DNA of 64,000 nt from Spinellus fusiger. Its lineage: Eukaryota; Mucoromycota; Mucoromycetes; Mucorales; Phycomycetaceae. The notes under the pieces are model-generated. The model saw only the letters and a program-made list of their open reading frames with translations, did not search any database and was not told the origin of the DNA. The stretch spans positions 225,064 to 289,063 of the forward strand of contig JALLLS010000044.1 in assembly GCA_025094145.1 (NCBI GenBank). The letters are read 5' to 3'. Below, piece after piece: positions 1-12,411 of this stretch (within the stretch, counting starts at the first letter, position 1; every line of letters starts with the position of its first letter). Position numbers and translations under genes: made by a program.

Positions 1-2470
1 GAGTATTTTAGAACTAGGCTCAACAGACAAAACAAAAAACAAAAACAAGTAGAAATAGAAATACCATATAGGGTTTGATCGAGACCCCAAAAAGTGGCAT
101 GGAAGAGCAGAAACATATGAATAAGGAGCAAGACACCAATTCACAATGAATTAAATATAAATAATAATAATAAAAAAGGCCTATGCGTTGTCTGAGAATT
201 ATACAAAATAAAAGGTATTTTGTCTTACATAATCTCTGGTATAAGAATAGAAAGTAATTGCATTTGATTCAAGAGAGACTTCTTTAGAATATATATTATA
301 AAGTCTCTTTATAAGACAGATAGAAAATCAAACAAGCAAACGTTAATAAATATATCTTTGGATTCCTAGAAACTATATGTATTATTTCTCATTTCACAAT
401 GCTGTATAACAACTTATGCCGTAAAGAATTGTATTTAAAGTATATGTGTTTTTGTTAGCTATTATCATACTAAATAAAATAAAAACTAAATCTACTATAT
501 GTTTATTTCAAGAGATTGTCTGATAATAGATACAAAGATATACGTATACACCTATTATTTTTATCAGCCTAAAGTCCATTCATTTTTTATGTGTGTGTAT
601 GTGTGTTTTTTTAAATAAATAAATCATGTAAATCATGATGAATATTTCGAAAAAGTCCATAGAAATCATTGAATTATTTCTGCTTCATTCTACATGGAAA
701 CAATGCTCAGGAATTTTTCTATATGTTTTTAGATGAAAAAACATATTAAGTAGCTAAAAATACACAGCTATTTACTAATAGAATATTGCTCATGCTGATA
801 CAAAGCATCAATATTAGACTTACATTATTATTTCAAATAGACGTGTTATTAGTCTTTTGTAAAATAAATGAGACTAATTGTAATAGTTTATTATTTCTGC
901 TCGTTAATATCCATGGTAGGTTATGTATCAATAGACATTCTTAACAATTTGGTAGTGGAACGACTGTAGAGTTGTAAATCTCCCTAACAAAGAAACATCA
1001 TCCTTTGTCACATACTAGAGTTATATATATTTATATATATATATATATATAGGGGAAGAGATAGTGGAGTAAAGTAGATAAATTAGTTTATAAATGTTGA
1101 ACTATCCACGTATACAAGGTAAATATAAAAAACATCAGGGATGCTCAAGCTAATGCTCAAGCATATAGGTAAATAAATACATAAGAATAGTAACTATAAA
1201 ATATTATCACTATCTTTAGACAAGGAATCTTAAAGGAGGTGGCATCACAAATACAGAGCATTAGCTTAGATAAAGGAAAAGAAGCACTACTGCTTTAATA
1301 GAAATAAGCATACAAAACAAGAGAAGGAACTTACCGAATGGATTGAAGCCGAGGTAGATTTAGAATGGCATTGATGTGTTTGTTGACTTGTTCATGTGAA
1401 AATATATATGTACGAATGGTGCCTGTCTCCACTCTAGATGAATGGCAGATACAGTGCTACAGTATGGGTATAGTTCGTTTATTAGAGTGCAACCTCCTTG
1501 CAGATAAGAGATAAACTTTTAAAATGCTGGGGTAATAGAACATAGATAAATAAATAAAAGAGTGGCCTGAGATTTTAACATTGAGAACAAGGAGGATAGT
1601 TTTCTTTTTATTGACAGGTTGCCATCCTATAGTAAAAAGGAATTTCACTTATTTCAATAAAAGGATAAGCTGTGAAGTAATACCATATATTAATAGATAT
1701 TAGCTAACACCACTATACCACTTTATAGTTTACATTTTAACCTATTCCACTTGATCCACTAATATGTCACATGCCTATCTTATCTTCAATGGAGAAGACT
1801 CTTCTTTACGTGTCTATCATTGTTTATATGCATTACTATCATTCCTTTAATATTTATAGTTATTGCCAGAGGAAAAGAACGAGGATGAGAGAGAGCCTTG
1901 CTATTCCTTTCACAACTTAGTCAATTGAATTAAATGATGGCCACGAACCATTTAAACGAGGAAACTTCATATGCCATACAAATACAGTGGTATGAATATG
2001 CAGTTACCTGGCATGGAAGTCAATAAAGACTGGAGAAGATAGTACACTTGTCTTGTTTGATTCCAAGTTACAGCTGGTTCTTGTGTGTCCAGACTTGTTC
2101 CTAACCTGTATGGAATCATTTGGGGTTCGACTGTTTTTAATTATTATCACTTTGTTTAGATTGATTAATTCCAGTCATAATGTTGCCTCTATTTAGGAAT
2201 GCACAGTGAGCCAAGTGATTTCAAACAAAGACACCAGGGGAACCGATTCTCAATGGCTCACTCATCCATATATGACTGAATGGAACGTATCCATGCTCTT
2301 TGGCTTGTTCGAGTGATTAGTGTATCTTCATTTAAATTCATGCCCATGGGAAACAAAGCAATACTAACATGTGAAAAAGAATGATAGTTTTTCTACATTT
2401 CAGCCCCTTATTCTTTACAACTCTCTTTATATGAACGTATCGTCCATGTAAAAATAAAAGGACGCTACCT
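1..2470. other. AT-rich intergenic DNA, no gene recognised
   Basis: I see no convincing coding region or RNA gene here. Reading frames are short and lack family resemblance. An (AT)n run lies near 1021-1052. The right end grades into the promoter of the small gene at 2551. Confidence 0.6.
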
Positions 2471-2478
2471 TATATAAA
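2471..2478 (+). promoter_or_regulatory. TATA box of the 2551 gene
   Basis: TATATAAA lies 73 bp before the ATG at 2551 and is followed by a pyrimidine-rich leader (2500-2540), a normal arrangement for a fungal promoter. It supports the start choice for a small gene that would otherwise be doubtful. Confidence 0.5.
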
Positions 2479-2550
2479 TCCAAGCAATTACACCTAGCTC
2501 TTCTTTACTACTATTACTTTTAAACATCTCTCTTTCTTAATTACTCCATC

Positions 2551-2959
2551 ATGGCATCACAAGTAGCTGGTTATATGGTTCACAAGGTAAATACATTTGT
2601 ATGTGCTATGACTAATAGTCAGTCTACTCAATTGAACTTGAGTGTCAATGAAGCAGTGGAGGATGCAACACAAACAGGCACCTTTCTTTTACATATTCTC
2701 GTAATGTTGGAACCTTGTCAAGTCAAGACAAATGAAATTGCAGAGGTATGCCTTTATTAACTTACATTGGCTGTGTTGACTGACACTATTATCTTCTTCT
2801 ATAAAGGATGCATATCACAAATGCCTTAAACTGAAGGATCATCTATCTGAACAACTGTGGTGCTTATCAGATGCAGAAATTATTACTAGTGTTCAAGATA
2901 GTATTGATCTTTTGTCATCGTCAGTTAGAGATTATGAAGCAAAAATTTCTATGGTATAA
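2551..2959 (+). CDS. Small two-exon protein of unknown function
   Basis: Exon 1 is 2551-2745 and exon 2 is 2807-2959. The 61-nt intron runs GTATGC to AAAG and keeps the frame, giving a 115-residue protein ending in a TAA at 2957. I do not recognise a family. The product is mostly helical-looking and soluble, with cysteines in the first half and a Ser-rich stretch near the C terminus; it has no signal peptide or membrane segment. The TATA box 73 bp upstream and the frame-preserving intron argue that it is real. The ORF continues only four residues past the exon 1 donor if unspliced, so splicing is required for a protein longer than 69 residues. Confidence 0.55.
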
Positions 2960-3986
2960 ATTATTATTATTGTTGTTTTTTTATTATTATTATTATTATT
3001 TTATTATTATGGTTGTGATTGTTATAATGGATGATATTGAGGATCTTCCAAGTTGTTCATAGACACATGTCCTTTTTGTTTGTTTATATATTCAACATAT
3101 GTTTCACGGGTATCCTTGAAATTTAAGAGTTATTGTGCTTATGTTTGGATAGTTTAGAAGAGAAAGAAAGAGAGAGAGAATATTCCAAAGAGATTCTTCA
3201 GAACACGCTTATTATCTCAGTCAAATGTGAAAGGTCCAAGTAGAATGAAAAGCGTTGCATTTTGATAAGCAAAATCCATGCCAACATACATACCCATTAG
3301 ACATAGACATAGGCATAAATAAAGAGCCTTGTGCATACTGATATGGCTCTCTAATAACACTGACATGGAGAGACCTTTAATTAATAAAAGGTTTAGTCTA
3401 CTATCCCTGTATAAATCCTCTTCTCATTATCACTGTTTATTGACTACTAATAAATAAGAATACTTCTGTCATATCCCTCATGATTCTTTTATGAATACGT
3501 GAGCGGGTCTCTTTTGCTGTGCTCATCTGCGCAGATCCCCCTCTCTCTCCTCTCTTACCCTTACCGTTTTCTTTCTTTTTGACTCTTTTGATGAGATACC
3601 TCCTTAAACACTTCTCATCAAATTCAGGATGAATATGAAAATACAGACTCTATACTATACTATACTCTATCAATGATCCTTCCCCATCACCCCACATATT
3701 TACAAAAAAAGAGCAAGAAAATGACTCTGACCAAAAGGGAGTGCTTGTTCCCTTGACAACAAGCATGTTGGCTATTCATCTCTCCACTACTCCCTGTCCC
3801 ATCCGTGTAGTACTAATAACGTCACACTGGTGTGGATAGATGTGACTGTGAGTCCGAAGTTTTCTGCGTCCGGACCTGTTTTCCCTCATGGACCGCTTCT
3901 TGTTTATCTTCTCTCCCCTTGCCGGACCACAAGACCACGGCTCGCACTATCGTCTTTTTAATTTTCTTAGTAACTTGTTAAAAAAA
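2960..3986. other. Intergenic, AT-rich then pyrimidine-rich promoter region
   Basis: An (ATT)n/(TTA)n run lies at about 2960-3005. The pyrimidine-rich stretch at 3510-3600 and a repeated TATAC motif at 3650-3670 probably form the promoter of the following gene. No other gene is seen. Confidence 0.4.
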
Positions 3987-5318
3987 ATGGACTCCAGTGC
4001 TGGTACACAAGCCCAGGACACTTACTCCTCCTCCTCCTCCTCTGCTGCTGCTGCCGCTGCTGCTGCTGCTCAAGAAGAGTGCAATATCTTATCTCCTACT
4101 CTTGCTGATATTCTCAGTGACGATCGAATCCTCAGGTTTTATCAATGTGTAAAAGATATCAAGACACAGAGGTCCCCTAAACAAACAGCTGCCATGTTTT
4201 TTGCTCTATGCCATGCTTTGGGAGATACCGTTTCTTTTCTCAAGGTCCCTAACATGGCCAAAATCATGTTTCGTCAAGAACAACAGATTTTTGCTGTGAA
4301 TGTGACGGGAACTCAACACGATACAGTCCAATTATTCCAGGCCAACCCTAGTGATTTACCCGCTTTGGATCCCCTCAAGATGGAAAACCCACCCATGTTG
4401 CATACTACTGGTGGAGTGGTGGATCAGAATCTGTTTTCTGCCCCTGGAGAGCCCACCCAACACTTGTTACAAGCTGCTCTGGCCTCAGTCACGACGCCTT
4501 CTGTTGTAGCAGGACAGAATCCTGAGCCTACATCCTTGAGGCGAAAGATGGACAAGGAAACACCCCAGAAAAGAGCCAAAAAAGCCAGTCCAAGAGACAA
4601 GGAGTATCCCGTAAGACGGAATGAATTAATCCAGGACCTGTTGAAGGTGTCTGAAGCCGATTTGATGCATCAGGCCAATATAGTGGACGACGATATTAAG
4701 CTTGTGATTCAGGGCCATGAACGCAGCACTAAATTTGGCCTACTCTCTCCCCTCCATCGATTTGCTACGTTTGCTAATCTACCTGCGCATTATGACTGTG
4801 ATTTTGCACCCAAGAATGCAGGTGTCTATTTTAACTTTGAATATTTTCAGCTGTACTTGGCCTACCGTGATCTTGAACTGGAACGACAGCAGCAGCAGCA
4901 GCAGCAACACCAACAACACATTGATACCAGTGATCATCGTCCTGTTTTGGTGCAGTGCAGAGCCGATATTGAGAAAGTATTGGTCAACACTAACTGGGAA
5001 GCCATCCGACGCCGCCTTACCATTGGCGAGCGTATCTGTCAAGTGTGTGGTGCATTTGGTCGTGGGTTTCTTCTTCTCAGTAAACAAGTATCTGGTCGCA
5101 AACTACTCCATAACTTTAATACGGGAGAGTGGAGCGAGTTTATGCGTGAATTCCAACATCCTGAAAGCCATGCATTGCTGCAGACCCTCCAAGCAAAGTA
5201 TTCACCCGAGAGATTTTATGGTACACGTCCTATTCAAGCCCTGGTGGAAGTGGATCATTCAATGACTTCTCATCCATCTACGCCCACCACCGAACCCTTG
5301 AATGAATCTCATTCGTAA
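3987..5318 (+). CDS. Unknown protein with poly-Ser/Ala and poly-Gln tracts
   Basis: A single-exon ORF encoding 443 residues from the ATG at 3987. An in-frame ATG at 3888 would add 33 residues, but it has a poor context (C at -3), whereas 3987 sits in an A-rich context. Residues 13-30 are a Ser then Ala homopolymer run. A basic segment around 185-205 (RRK, KRAKK) looks like a nuclear localisation signal. A poly-Gln/His tract of about ten residues lies near 295. The C-terminal third is globular and contains a CxxC-like pair (ICQVCG). I do not recognise the family. Codon usage and length argue for a real gene, and an AATAAA-like signal lies at about 5412. It converges with the P450 reductase gene, separated by 137 bp. 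Confidence 0.7.
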   Translation: MDSSAGTQAQDTYSSSSSSAAAAAAAAAQEECNILSPTLADILSDDRILRFYQCVKDIKTQRSPKQTAAMFFALCHALGDTVSFLKVPNMAKIMFRQEQQIFAVNVTGTQHDTVQLFQANPSDLPALDPLKMENPPMLHTTGGVVDQNLFSAPGEPTQHLLQAALASVTTPSVVAGQNPEPTSLRRKMDKETPQKRAKKASPRDKEYPVRRNELIQDLLKVSEADLMHQANIVDDDIKLVIQGHERSTKFGLLSPLHRFATFANLPAHYDCDFAPKNAGVYFNFEYFQLYLAYRDLELERQQQQQQQHQQHIDTSDHRPVLVQCRADIEKVLVNTNWEAIRRRLTIGERICQVCGAFGRGFLLLSKQVSGRKLLHNFNTGEWSEFMREFQHPESHALLQTLQAKYSPERFYGTRPIQALVEVDHSMTSHPSTPTTEPLNESHS

Positions 5319-5455
5319 GAAGAAGAGTACTACATTACTAATAGTAACAATAATGCTCTCTCTCTTTTCTTTTCTTTTCTTTCTCTCTTTTTTTTTGCTA
5401 TTATGTTTATATAATAAAATATTCGTCTAAATGTGCCATTCTATCTGTTTTTTTT

Positions 5456-7620
5456 CTAACTCCATACATCTTCCTGATAACGACCCGTATTTCGCATGTT
5501 CTTAATAAATTCATGTGCCCTGTCATCAGTCAATTGACCCACCCGAGTCGCTATAGCCACCAATGTCTGCTGAACATCCTTGGCCATGGTGCGTGCATCA
5601 CCACAGACATACAGATACGCACCCTTGTTCAACAACTGCCACACCTCCTCCTCTGCTTCTTGAAGACGGTGCTGAACATAGACCTTTTGTGCTGTAGTAC
5701 GTGAAAAGGCAGTAATAATACGAGACCCTTCACCTAAAGACTCGAACAATCCAGGCCACTCATTAGCATACAAAAAGTCATTTTCTGTGCGGGATCCAAA
5801 GAACAACAGGGTGGGACCCACGGGTGTTCCTTGTGCCTTTTGGTGGACTCTTTCTCTTACAAAGGCACGGAAGGGTGCCACGCCTGTACCAGGACCAATC
5901 ATGATCACAGGCAAGGAAGGAGACCGAGGCAGCTTGAAGGTGGATTTACGGACATGTACAGGTAAGCAGGGACCTTGTGCACTTTCAAAAGAGCCACGAG
6001 GACCTGCTGTGTCATAGGTAGGATGAGAAGCAGGAAGAGAGAGAGTGTGGATCTTGCTGTGTTTTTGTAATAAAAAGTGAGTAGCAACACCATAGACTGT
6101 TCTGTGAGGTGTGGGTGTGGGCTGGTAGGCCAGGGTCACTACAGTAGCTGAGATCACATCAGGACTCTCTTTGGAGGAGGAGGAAATGGAGTAGTAGCGA
6201 GGCTGGAGACGAGGAATGCTTTCAATGATCAAATCAAAGGGAACACTGGAAAGAACACCTGCACTTGACACAGCAACAGAGTCTGCTGCATACTGGATGG
6301 TCTGAGCCAAGTTGCGTACAGACTCAGAGACGTGGAGTCGGTAGGCGTCTTTGTCGGTGGCTAGTGTGCGAAGGGCTTCTCGGAGAGGTTCAGGCAAATA
6401 GTCTACAAGAGCTATAAGGGTCTGTCGGGACACAGGAGCACAGATATCAAGATAGTGACGGAACATAGCACGGTAGGTGGTAGGAACAGGGAAAGGATGC
6501 TTTTTAGAAGCAGTAATATCCATAGCTGTGATATTAACAGCACTCTCAAGAGATGCAATTCCCAATACTTGTGCCAAATGTTGGATTTCATTGTCATTGT
6601 TTGAAGGCCACAGGGCAAGATGATCGCCTGTTTGATAGGTGAGGTTGCACTGACTAATATCGAATTCAAGATGAAGACAGTGTCTGTCAGCCTCCTCAAA
6701 CACACCGCGAGAAGTGTAGGGAGCTAAGAATGGATTCTTGGCATTGTAGAGAGTGTTGTTCAAGGTCTCTCCCAATTCTCCCAAATAAACAGGGCTTTCT
6801 ACAGGCACCACAGTAAAGGTGGCCTTGCGTGGCTCGGTATTGATGACCTCTTCCACTCCCAATGCCTCACAGAACACAGGCCATACTTCCTCCTGCCATG
6901 ACAAAAAGTCCTCTTCCAAACAGGCATTGTCGTCTCCTTCTCCATAGGCCCCCAGCCGATGGGCCCCTAGAGCAGTAAGGCGCTGATTCACGATCCTTCC
7001 TACTTCATTGTACTTTTCATATGTTTTGTTGCCCAATCCAAAGATCATGTATCTCAGTTGGCTCAGGGGAGTAGGACCCTCCTCAGTAGAGAACATAGGC
7101 GACTCCTCCTTTATCAGGTCCCAGAACTCCACTGCACTGTCAGTAGGTTCGCCCTCTCCATAGGTAGCCAGCACAAACACAACCACCATGGAAGAAGGAA
7201 CAGTGTCCAGGTAAGTAAGATCATACATCTCGATGTCTGCTGTCATGCAGCTAACACCGTACTTTTTGGTACATTCTTTAGCGAGTCGTGAGGCGTAGTC
7301 TTCTGCTGTGCCTGTTTGTGAGCCATAAAAGAAGATGACTTGTCGGTTCTAGCGATACGAATTCTTCATTATTTCATTGCTCTTTTATTGGAGTCTATTC
7401 TTGTCGAGTACCAGGGACTTACTTCTTTCTGCATTATGTTGACAAAGTTACGCTCTTTTTTTGTGGTTGTAGGTTCAGAAGAGACAGGTGCAGAGGGAGG
7501 AGAGGGGTATAGTTTGGCTTTGATAGTGTTTCTAGTGAACCACGCCAGAGTGGCAAGACCAATAGCACCCACAGTGAGTATATCGGATGCGTCCAACATG
7601 GGTACAGACTCCTTTGCCAT
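5456..7620 (-). CDS. NADPH-cytochrome P450 reductase
   Basis: Two exons: 7620-7423 (66 codons, GTAAGT donor) and 7348-5456 (630 codons plus stop), separated by a 74-nt intron, giving 696 residues, the normal size for the family. It transfers electrons from NADPH through FAD and FMN to P450s at the endoplasmic reticulum. Visible features in order: an N-terminal membrane anchor (about residues 12-30); the FMN-binding loop GSQTGTAEDYA (about 75-85) and ATYGEGEPTD; the FAD motif RYYSISSSS; the NADPH-binding GPGTGVAPFRAF and CGDARTMAKDV; and the C-terminal DVWS, whose Trp stacks on the FAD in this family. All expected cofactor motifs are present. It is the likely redox partner of the P450 pair at 57-63 kb. 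Confidence 0.96.
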
Positions 7621-9770
7621 GGAAGAAAAGAGAGAAAAAGAGAGAAAAAGAAAGAAAAAGAAAGAAAAAGAATGGCTATGTTTTATCCTATGGGTTTAAT
7701 CAGCGTATCACTCAGAACAGACCCAGAATACAGTAGCTTTTGGAGGACAGACCGTTCTTGGATAAATGCAGGACCATCTTAATAGGTTGGGACGAGCACA
7801 ACCCTCTTTGGCTGGGATTGAAGAGGGAAAGTTTATTTGTTTATTAACTAGTTTGACTTGAGAATCCTTGATCGATTGATGCATTATAATGTATATTGCT
7901 ACAGATATAAATAGACCTGGCTGTAGGATGGTGTTACAAGTCAATTGCCAGTAGGATCCAATAATCCACAGTCTATTGAATGGAATCTTAAGGATAGACG
8001 AGAATCCAACCCTCAACAATCCTTGCTTGTCATTCTGTACGGAGTGTCTTTTTTGTATACTTGCCAAAAACAGTTTTTTTTCTTCTTTTTTTCTTTTTTC
8101 TTTTCTCTTTTTTTCACTCTTTTCTCTTCATTCATTGCAAGTGGATTTGTGTATGATAAATGCAGTTCAGTGCATTTCTTAATACAGCTTATTTATTTTT
8201 CATTCAAGTTTGTATTTGCACAAATATAATCATCTGTAGATGACGATTCTGCAGATAAAATCACAACTGTTCTATGCATTTCTTATCATTTAATAGTGTT
8301 CAGAAACACAGGAACAAAAACGTGTGTTTTAAATATAAGAAATATATTTTACAAATCCCTTTTCTTCTTCTTTCTTTCTATCTAATAGATAGATAATTTA
8401 TATACCATCTCTATTAGACACATTCTACAATATAAAAATTACAAAAACAATCTCTCCAATAGTATACACTAAACTCCGATACTATTAAGGTCACTTTTTG
8501 AACAAGATGTGGAACAAACAATACTTGGACATATAAATAAGAGCTTATTTGGTAGAGTACTTTCAGGTATTCCATGTCAAATATAAAAGACTGTTTAGAA
8601 GATGAACCTCTATAATAAAATGTGATTTCTTAACTTTATCCAACCTATTTAGCCATTCCTATTCTAGTTTAATAGTTTCAAAATAGTGTATAGTGCCTAT
8701 AAATACAGAATAGCATCTTAATTGGACTGAGAACAGACTATGCATTTATCAGCCAATAAATAAATCATATAATAAGAAAGAGAGAGAATAACAAGTAATT
8801 TTCTCTAAATAAGTGAATAATATTTATTAGTATATCTTATGAAGAATACATCACCCCTTAAATAGCATGTTGGTATTGTTCATATTACCCGTTCTCCACC
8901 TAAACTAAGGTCAATCTGTTACTACTGTTGTGTTTCATCAATAGATTGACATTGAATGTTTAAACAAGTATCACATAAGCCCAAGTCAGGAGTGTATCTA
9001 TCAAGACTTCTTTCTAGAATGCTCATATATCAATCACATGCTACTGTACTCTTCTGCCATCATAAACATTCTATTCTATTCACTAGAGATCTCTGTTATA
9101 CCCTCCCCCTCCCCCTCCTCCCTCATCTCGCTATATCTTAAAAACAGACTGGGTCAGGTCACTTTCCAGGTGTAGGCTGAATCTGGAAAGGCTCTTTTGG
9201 ACTGGTCTATGCTTATTCACTCGCACTGCACTGACTTTCAAAATACTTCTGCCACAATCGCTGTGTCTTTTTCGATCTCTTTTCTCAATAATAACAGTAA
9301 ATTATTTTCCGATTCCTTATTATTAAGTTAAAATAATCTCCTATGACCAAATCAATAATATTCTTTTAAAGTGGCATGTACATTGAGTTGAGAAAGGTCT
9401 CTAATTCTGTCTCTTTTTCTTCTTTTTTCTTTATATGCAAACAGGTATGTGTCTGCTCCTACTGCCGCTATCTCAAAGGGGGCGATTTGTTTTTGCATAA
9501 AGGTCAATATGCTATATTATTAACCAGCACACCCTACTAGAAAGAGTAAAGGCAAGATAAAAGAAGGCATAGACCGCTATCAATAGCAAGATCAGGCAGG
9601 TTCACAAGATGTAGGAATCACCGAAGATCCAGTCACCATAGATCATGGATATCCACTTGCCCCCCTCCCCCCTCCAAAAAAAAAAGACATACTCATACTG
9701 ATAGTACATGGCAAATTGAAGCAAGAACTTGAGAATCAGCTATGGATGGAATCAAAGAAACTAAACAATA
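7621..9770. other. Intergenic, no gene recognised
   Basis: Low-complexity (CTTTTT)n/(GAAAAA)n runs lie at 7625-7670 and 8078-8120, and a CCCTCC-type pyrimidine run at about 9103-9125. Short frames here have no family resemblance and look non-coding. Confidence 0.5.
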
Positions 9771-11950
9771 CATCCACCGAGAAGAATTATGAATAGACTG
9801 AAGATTGGTCTATTGAATGCTTGTGGAATCAGGCCCAAACTGGTGAACGTTCTGAATGTGTGTGTGCAGAATGATATTGATATACTTTTAGTGACAGAGA
9901 CTTTCCTGACCAAAGACATGCAAATGTTGAGGTGCCCCTGGATACAAATACACAACCATGCTACAGCCCATGGTGATGCTGGACGAGGTTTTGATGGAGT
10001 TTTGTTCTTTATTCGCTCTGACTTTCCTTACCATGTCTATTTTTTTAATTTTATTTTATTACTAATCACTTATCTTTTTGTGGTCCCATGTGAAGTTGAC
10101 TTATAGACACAGCTAGGCCTTCCAACTAAAGATCATGGCATAAACGACAAGCATAAGACATTTGAAGGCTGTATCTGTTGTCAGTTGGCTAGTATAACTG
10201 ACCTGTTCCTGTCAAGAAATTAAACTAATTCCAAAGTGCATTTTCATATTAGGGACAATGTGACACTGGGTCTGAAATATCATCTGCATGAGCTATCTTT
10301 TCAGCTGGTGCTCATACCACCACTCATGACACAGAAATAAATGTCTACTATCAAGAAATCTACGTTGATTTTCTAAACATTAACGCTGCATACTATAGTG
10401 TGGGTGGAATATGTCATATAGGAGTCACTGGTACATTCTGTGTCCCAGTCATTGATCTTGCTACTACATAATGTATTGGTGGATAATGTGGTGAATATAC
10501 TTCTGAAAGATAGGGTATCCTGAGATATATCATATGAACGAAGAGTTCTATAGATTAGTAATTCTTCCCCTATCTCTTTATTCTATTTTCATTGATACTC
10601 TTCTACGTTTCTTGAGGTTTGCTTTGGCATCTCCAATACTGGTTGGTATGCACCCACCTACCATGGGACGGTCCATTCATCTCCTTGCACAAAATTACTT
10701 CTCTTTTGCTTCCCCACAGGCAACTGTTTATGCATTGCTTGACGAGTTACATAATTCCCTTTACAGTCGTCTTTCTACTTTTACAGTCTCAGATGACTCT
10801 TCTGAGCTGTCAGATGCTTCTTATAGTCAGGCTAATGTCACTGTTACCTATGCTCCTATGCATAGTTTGTTGTATGCTAATGATGTGGTTCTTGTGGTCT
10901 GCCCAGAAGATATACATAGAATTTTAGCTCTTGCTGAAGTTCACTCGACCCTCCTTGGTTACAAATGGAGTCCCCCCCAAATGTGAAGTACTCAATGCCC
11001 CGGCCAATGTGCCGTTTTATCTCTATGGCAACGAGCTTCCAACCTGTGATACTTTCAAGTACCTTGGTATCCCCCCCTTTTTTTATGTTAAGACGTTGAC
11101 CAAGATGCACTTCTCTCTCTTACACTCACTAATTAAAGTGACGGCAGTAATGCAAAAATCTGAGAGGAATAAGGGTAAATATGTATGGCTTTGGTATTAC
11201 AGCCGCTCTAAGGGCGTATACAATTTTTGTTTGGCCTATTCTTGAGTATGGGGATGGCCATTTTTAATACCAATAGACCAGACATCTGCCCACTACACAT
11301 CTGTCAGTCTGCTTGTATGAGACATTGTTTCTTCAGACCAGCTACTGCATGGTTTGGAACAATCCACGTTTCCCAATGAACTATCTTTTATAATATTTAC
11401 TCTAGTAAAATGATCAAAGCATTGAGTAGAGTCACTCTCCCCATAAGGGTCTATTAAAAGTAGCCAATCTCAAATGTTTTCAGAGTGAAATGACTAGTCT
11501 AGTGTGTGGTAAGTATTCTTTGATAATAGTAGCCTGTGGAATCTAAAGACCTATATGATATCCAATTTTCTCTACTATCATGCATGTACAAAGAGAGATA
11601 CCGTCTAATAACATATAGATGTTTAGCTACTACTAACATGTGCAGTTCCTTACCATAAAGAATAAAGACTTCTCCTATCTCTCCTCCATTACCCCTTCTT
11701 AACTCTTTTAGCAATACCGGATGCTGCAAGTGTAGCTGCTACATTTATTTTCATGATTGCCCGGTTTTTAAATATCTTTTGTTGAGTTTTGGATCACCAA
11801 AGAGTGAGAATCTTCTTTTCAGTGTTCTGTTTTTCTCGCTGACTTTATGGCCTTTCTGAATGTCTATTTCTGCATAGCTTTGTTTCCTGATTCGAAGTTT
11901 TATGTATTTCTTTTTTTCTTTTTAAACATACAGGTTTCTTGGAGTTTTGA
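9771..11950 (+). pseudogene. 5'-truncated, decayed copy of the LINE at 13.8-19.0 kb
   Basis: From 9771 the sequence matches the ORF1/ORF2 junction of the LINE at 14959 onward almost base for base. The endonuclease start is intact for about 85 codons (9789 onward) and then breaks. Large parts of the endonuclease and the first half of the reverse transcriptase are deleted or scrambled (10107-10530). The RT fingers/palm resumes around 10540-11060, where the YADD catalytic motif reads YAND. The 3' UTR remains recognisable to about 11880-11950. Many stops and frameshifts make it dead. 5' truncation is the usual outcome of incomplete target-primed reverse transcription. Confidence 0.85.
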
Positions 11951-12411
11951 AGGGTTTATATTGTTTTCATCTAAGCCAGTCTCTCCATGAGTGTTGATAT
12001 TTCTCTTTGAGTTTTGTTCCCCAGTTCCTTGGAATGATAAAAAGATCAAAGATCAGCTTTTTGTTATAAACATCAATAAAGACTCTGACCTTTTAAAAAG
12101 TCATAAACTAACAGAAAATGTATTTTAGTTTATACTCAATAACCAATAGGTTATAATTTACAAAAGGTCTCCATGATATGATATGATATGATCATGCCAA
12201 TGCCTGAGATACTATTCAATGTAGTTTTCATAATAGGCCTTCCAAAACTATGTTTGGCTTTTTTTTTTTCAAGGTATTATCCGATCTTCCCATCCAAGGC
12301 GCTGGATCCATGAGAATAGTGCTAAACAGACTGTACTACTATTATCGATCATTGTTTCACAGATCTGATCTTTTAACTATAGGTATATAGTTTGCATATA
12401 ATTATTATATA
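11951..12411. other. Intergenic spacer before the Tc1 element
   Basis: No gene is visible. A short (ATGAT)n run lies at 12174-12192. The TA at 12410-12411 is the target-site duplication of the Tc1 element that follows. Confidence 0.5.

Noticed and set aside
4717..5265. Second long frame inside the 3987 gene, with its minus-strand partner
   Set aside because: These are out-of-frame shadows of the poly-Gln gene with no protein character.
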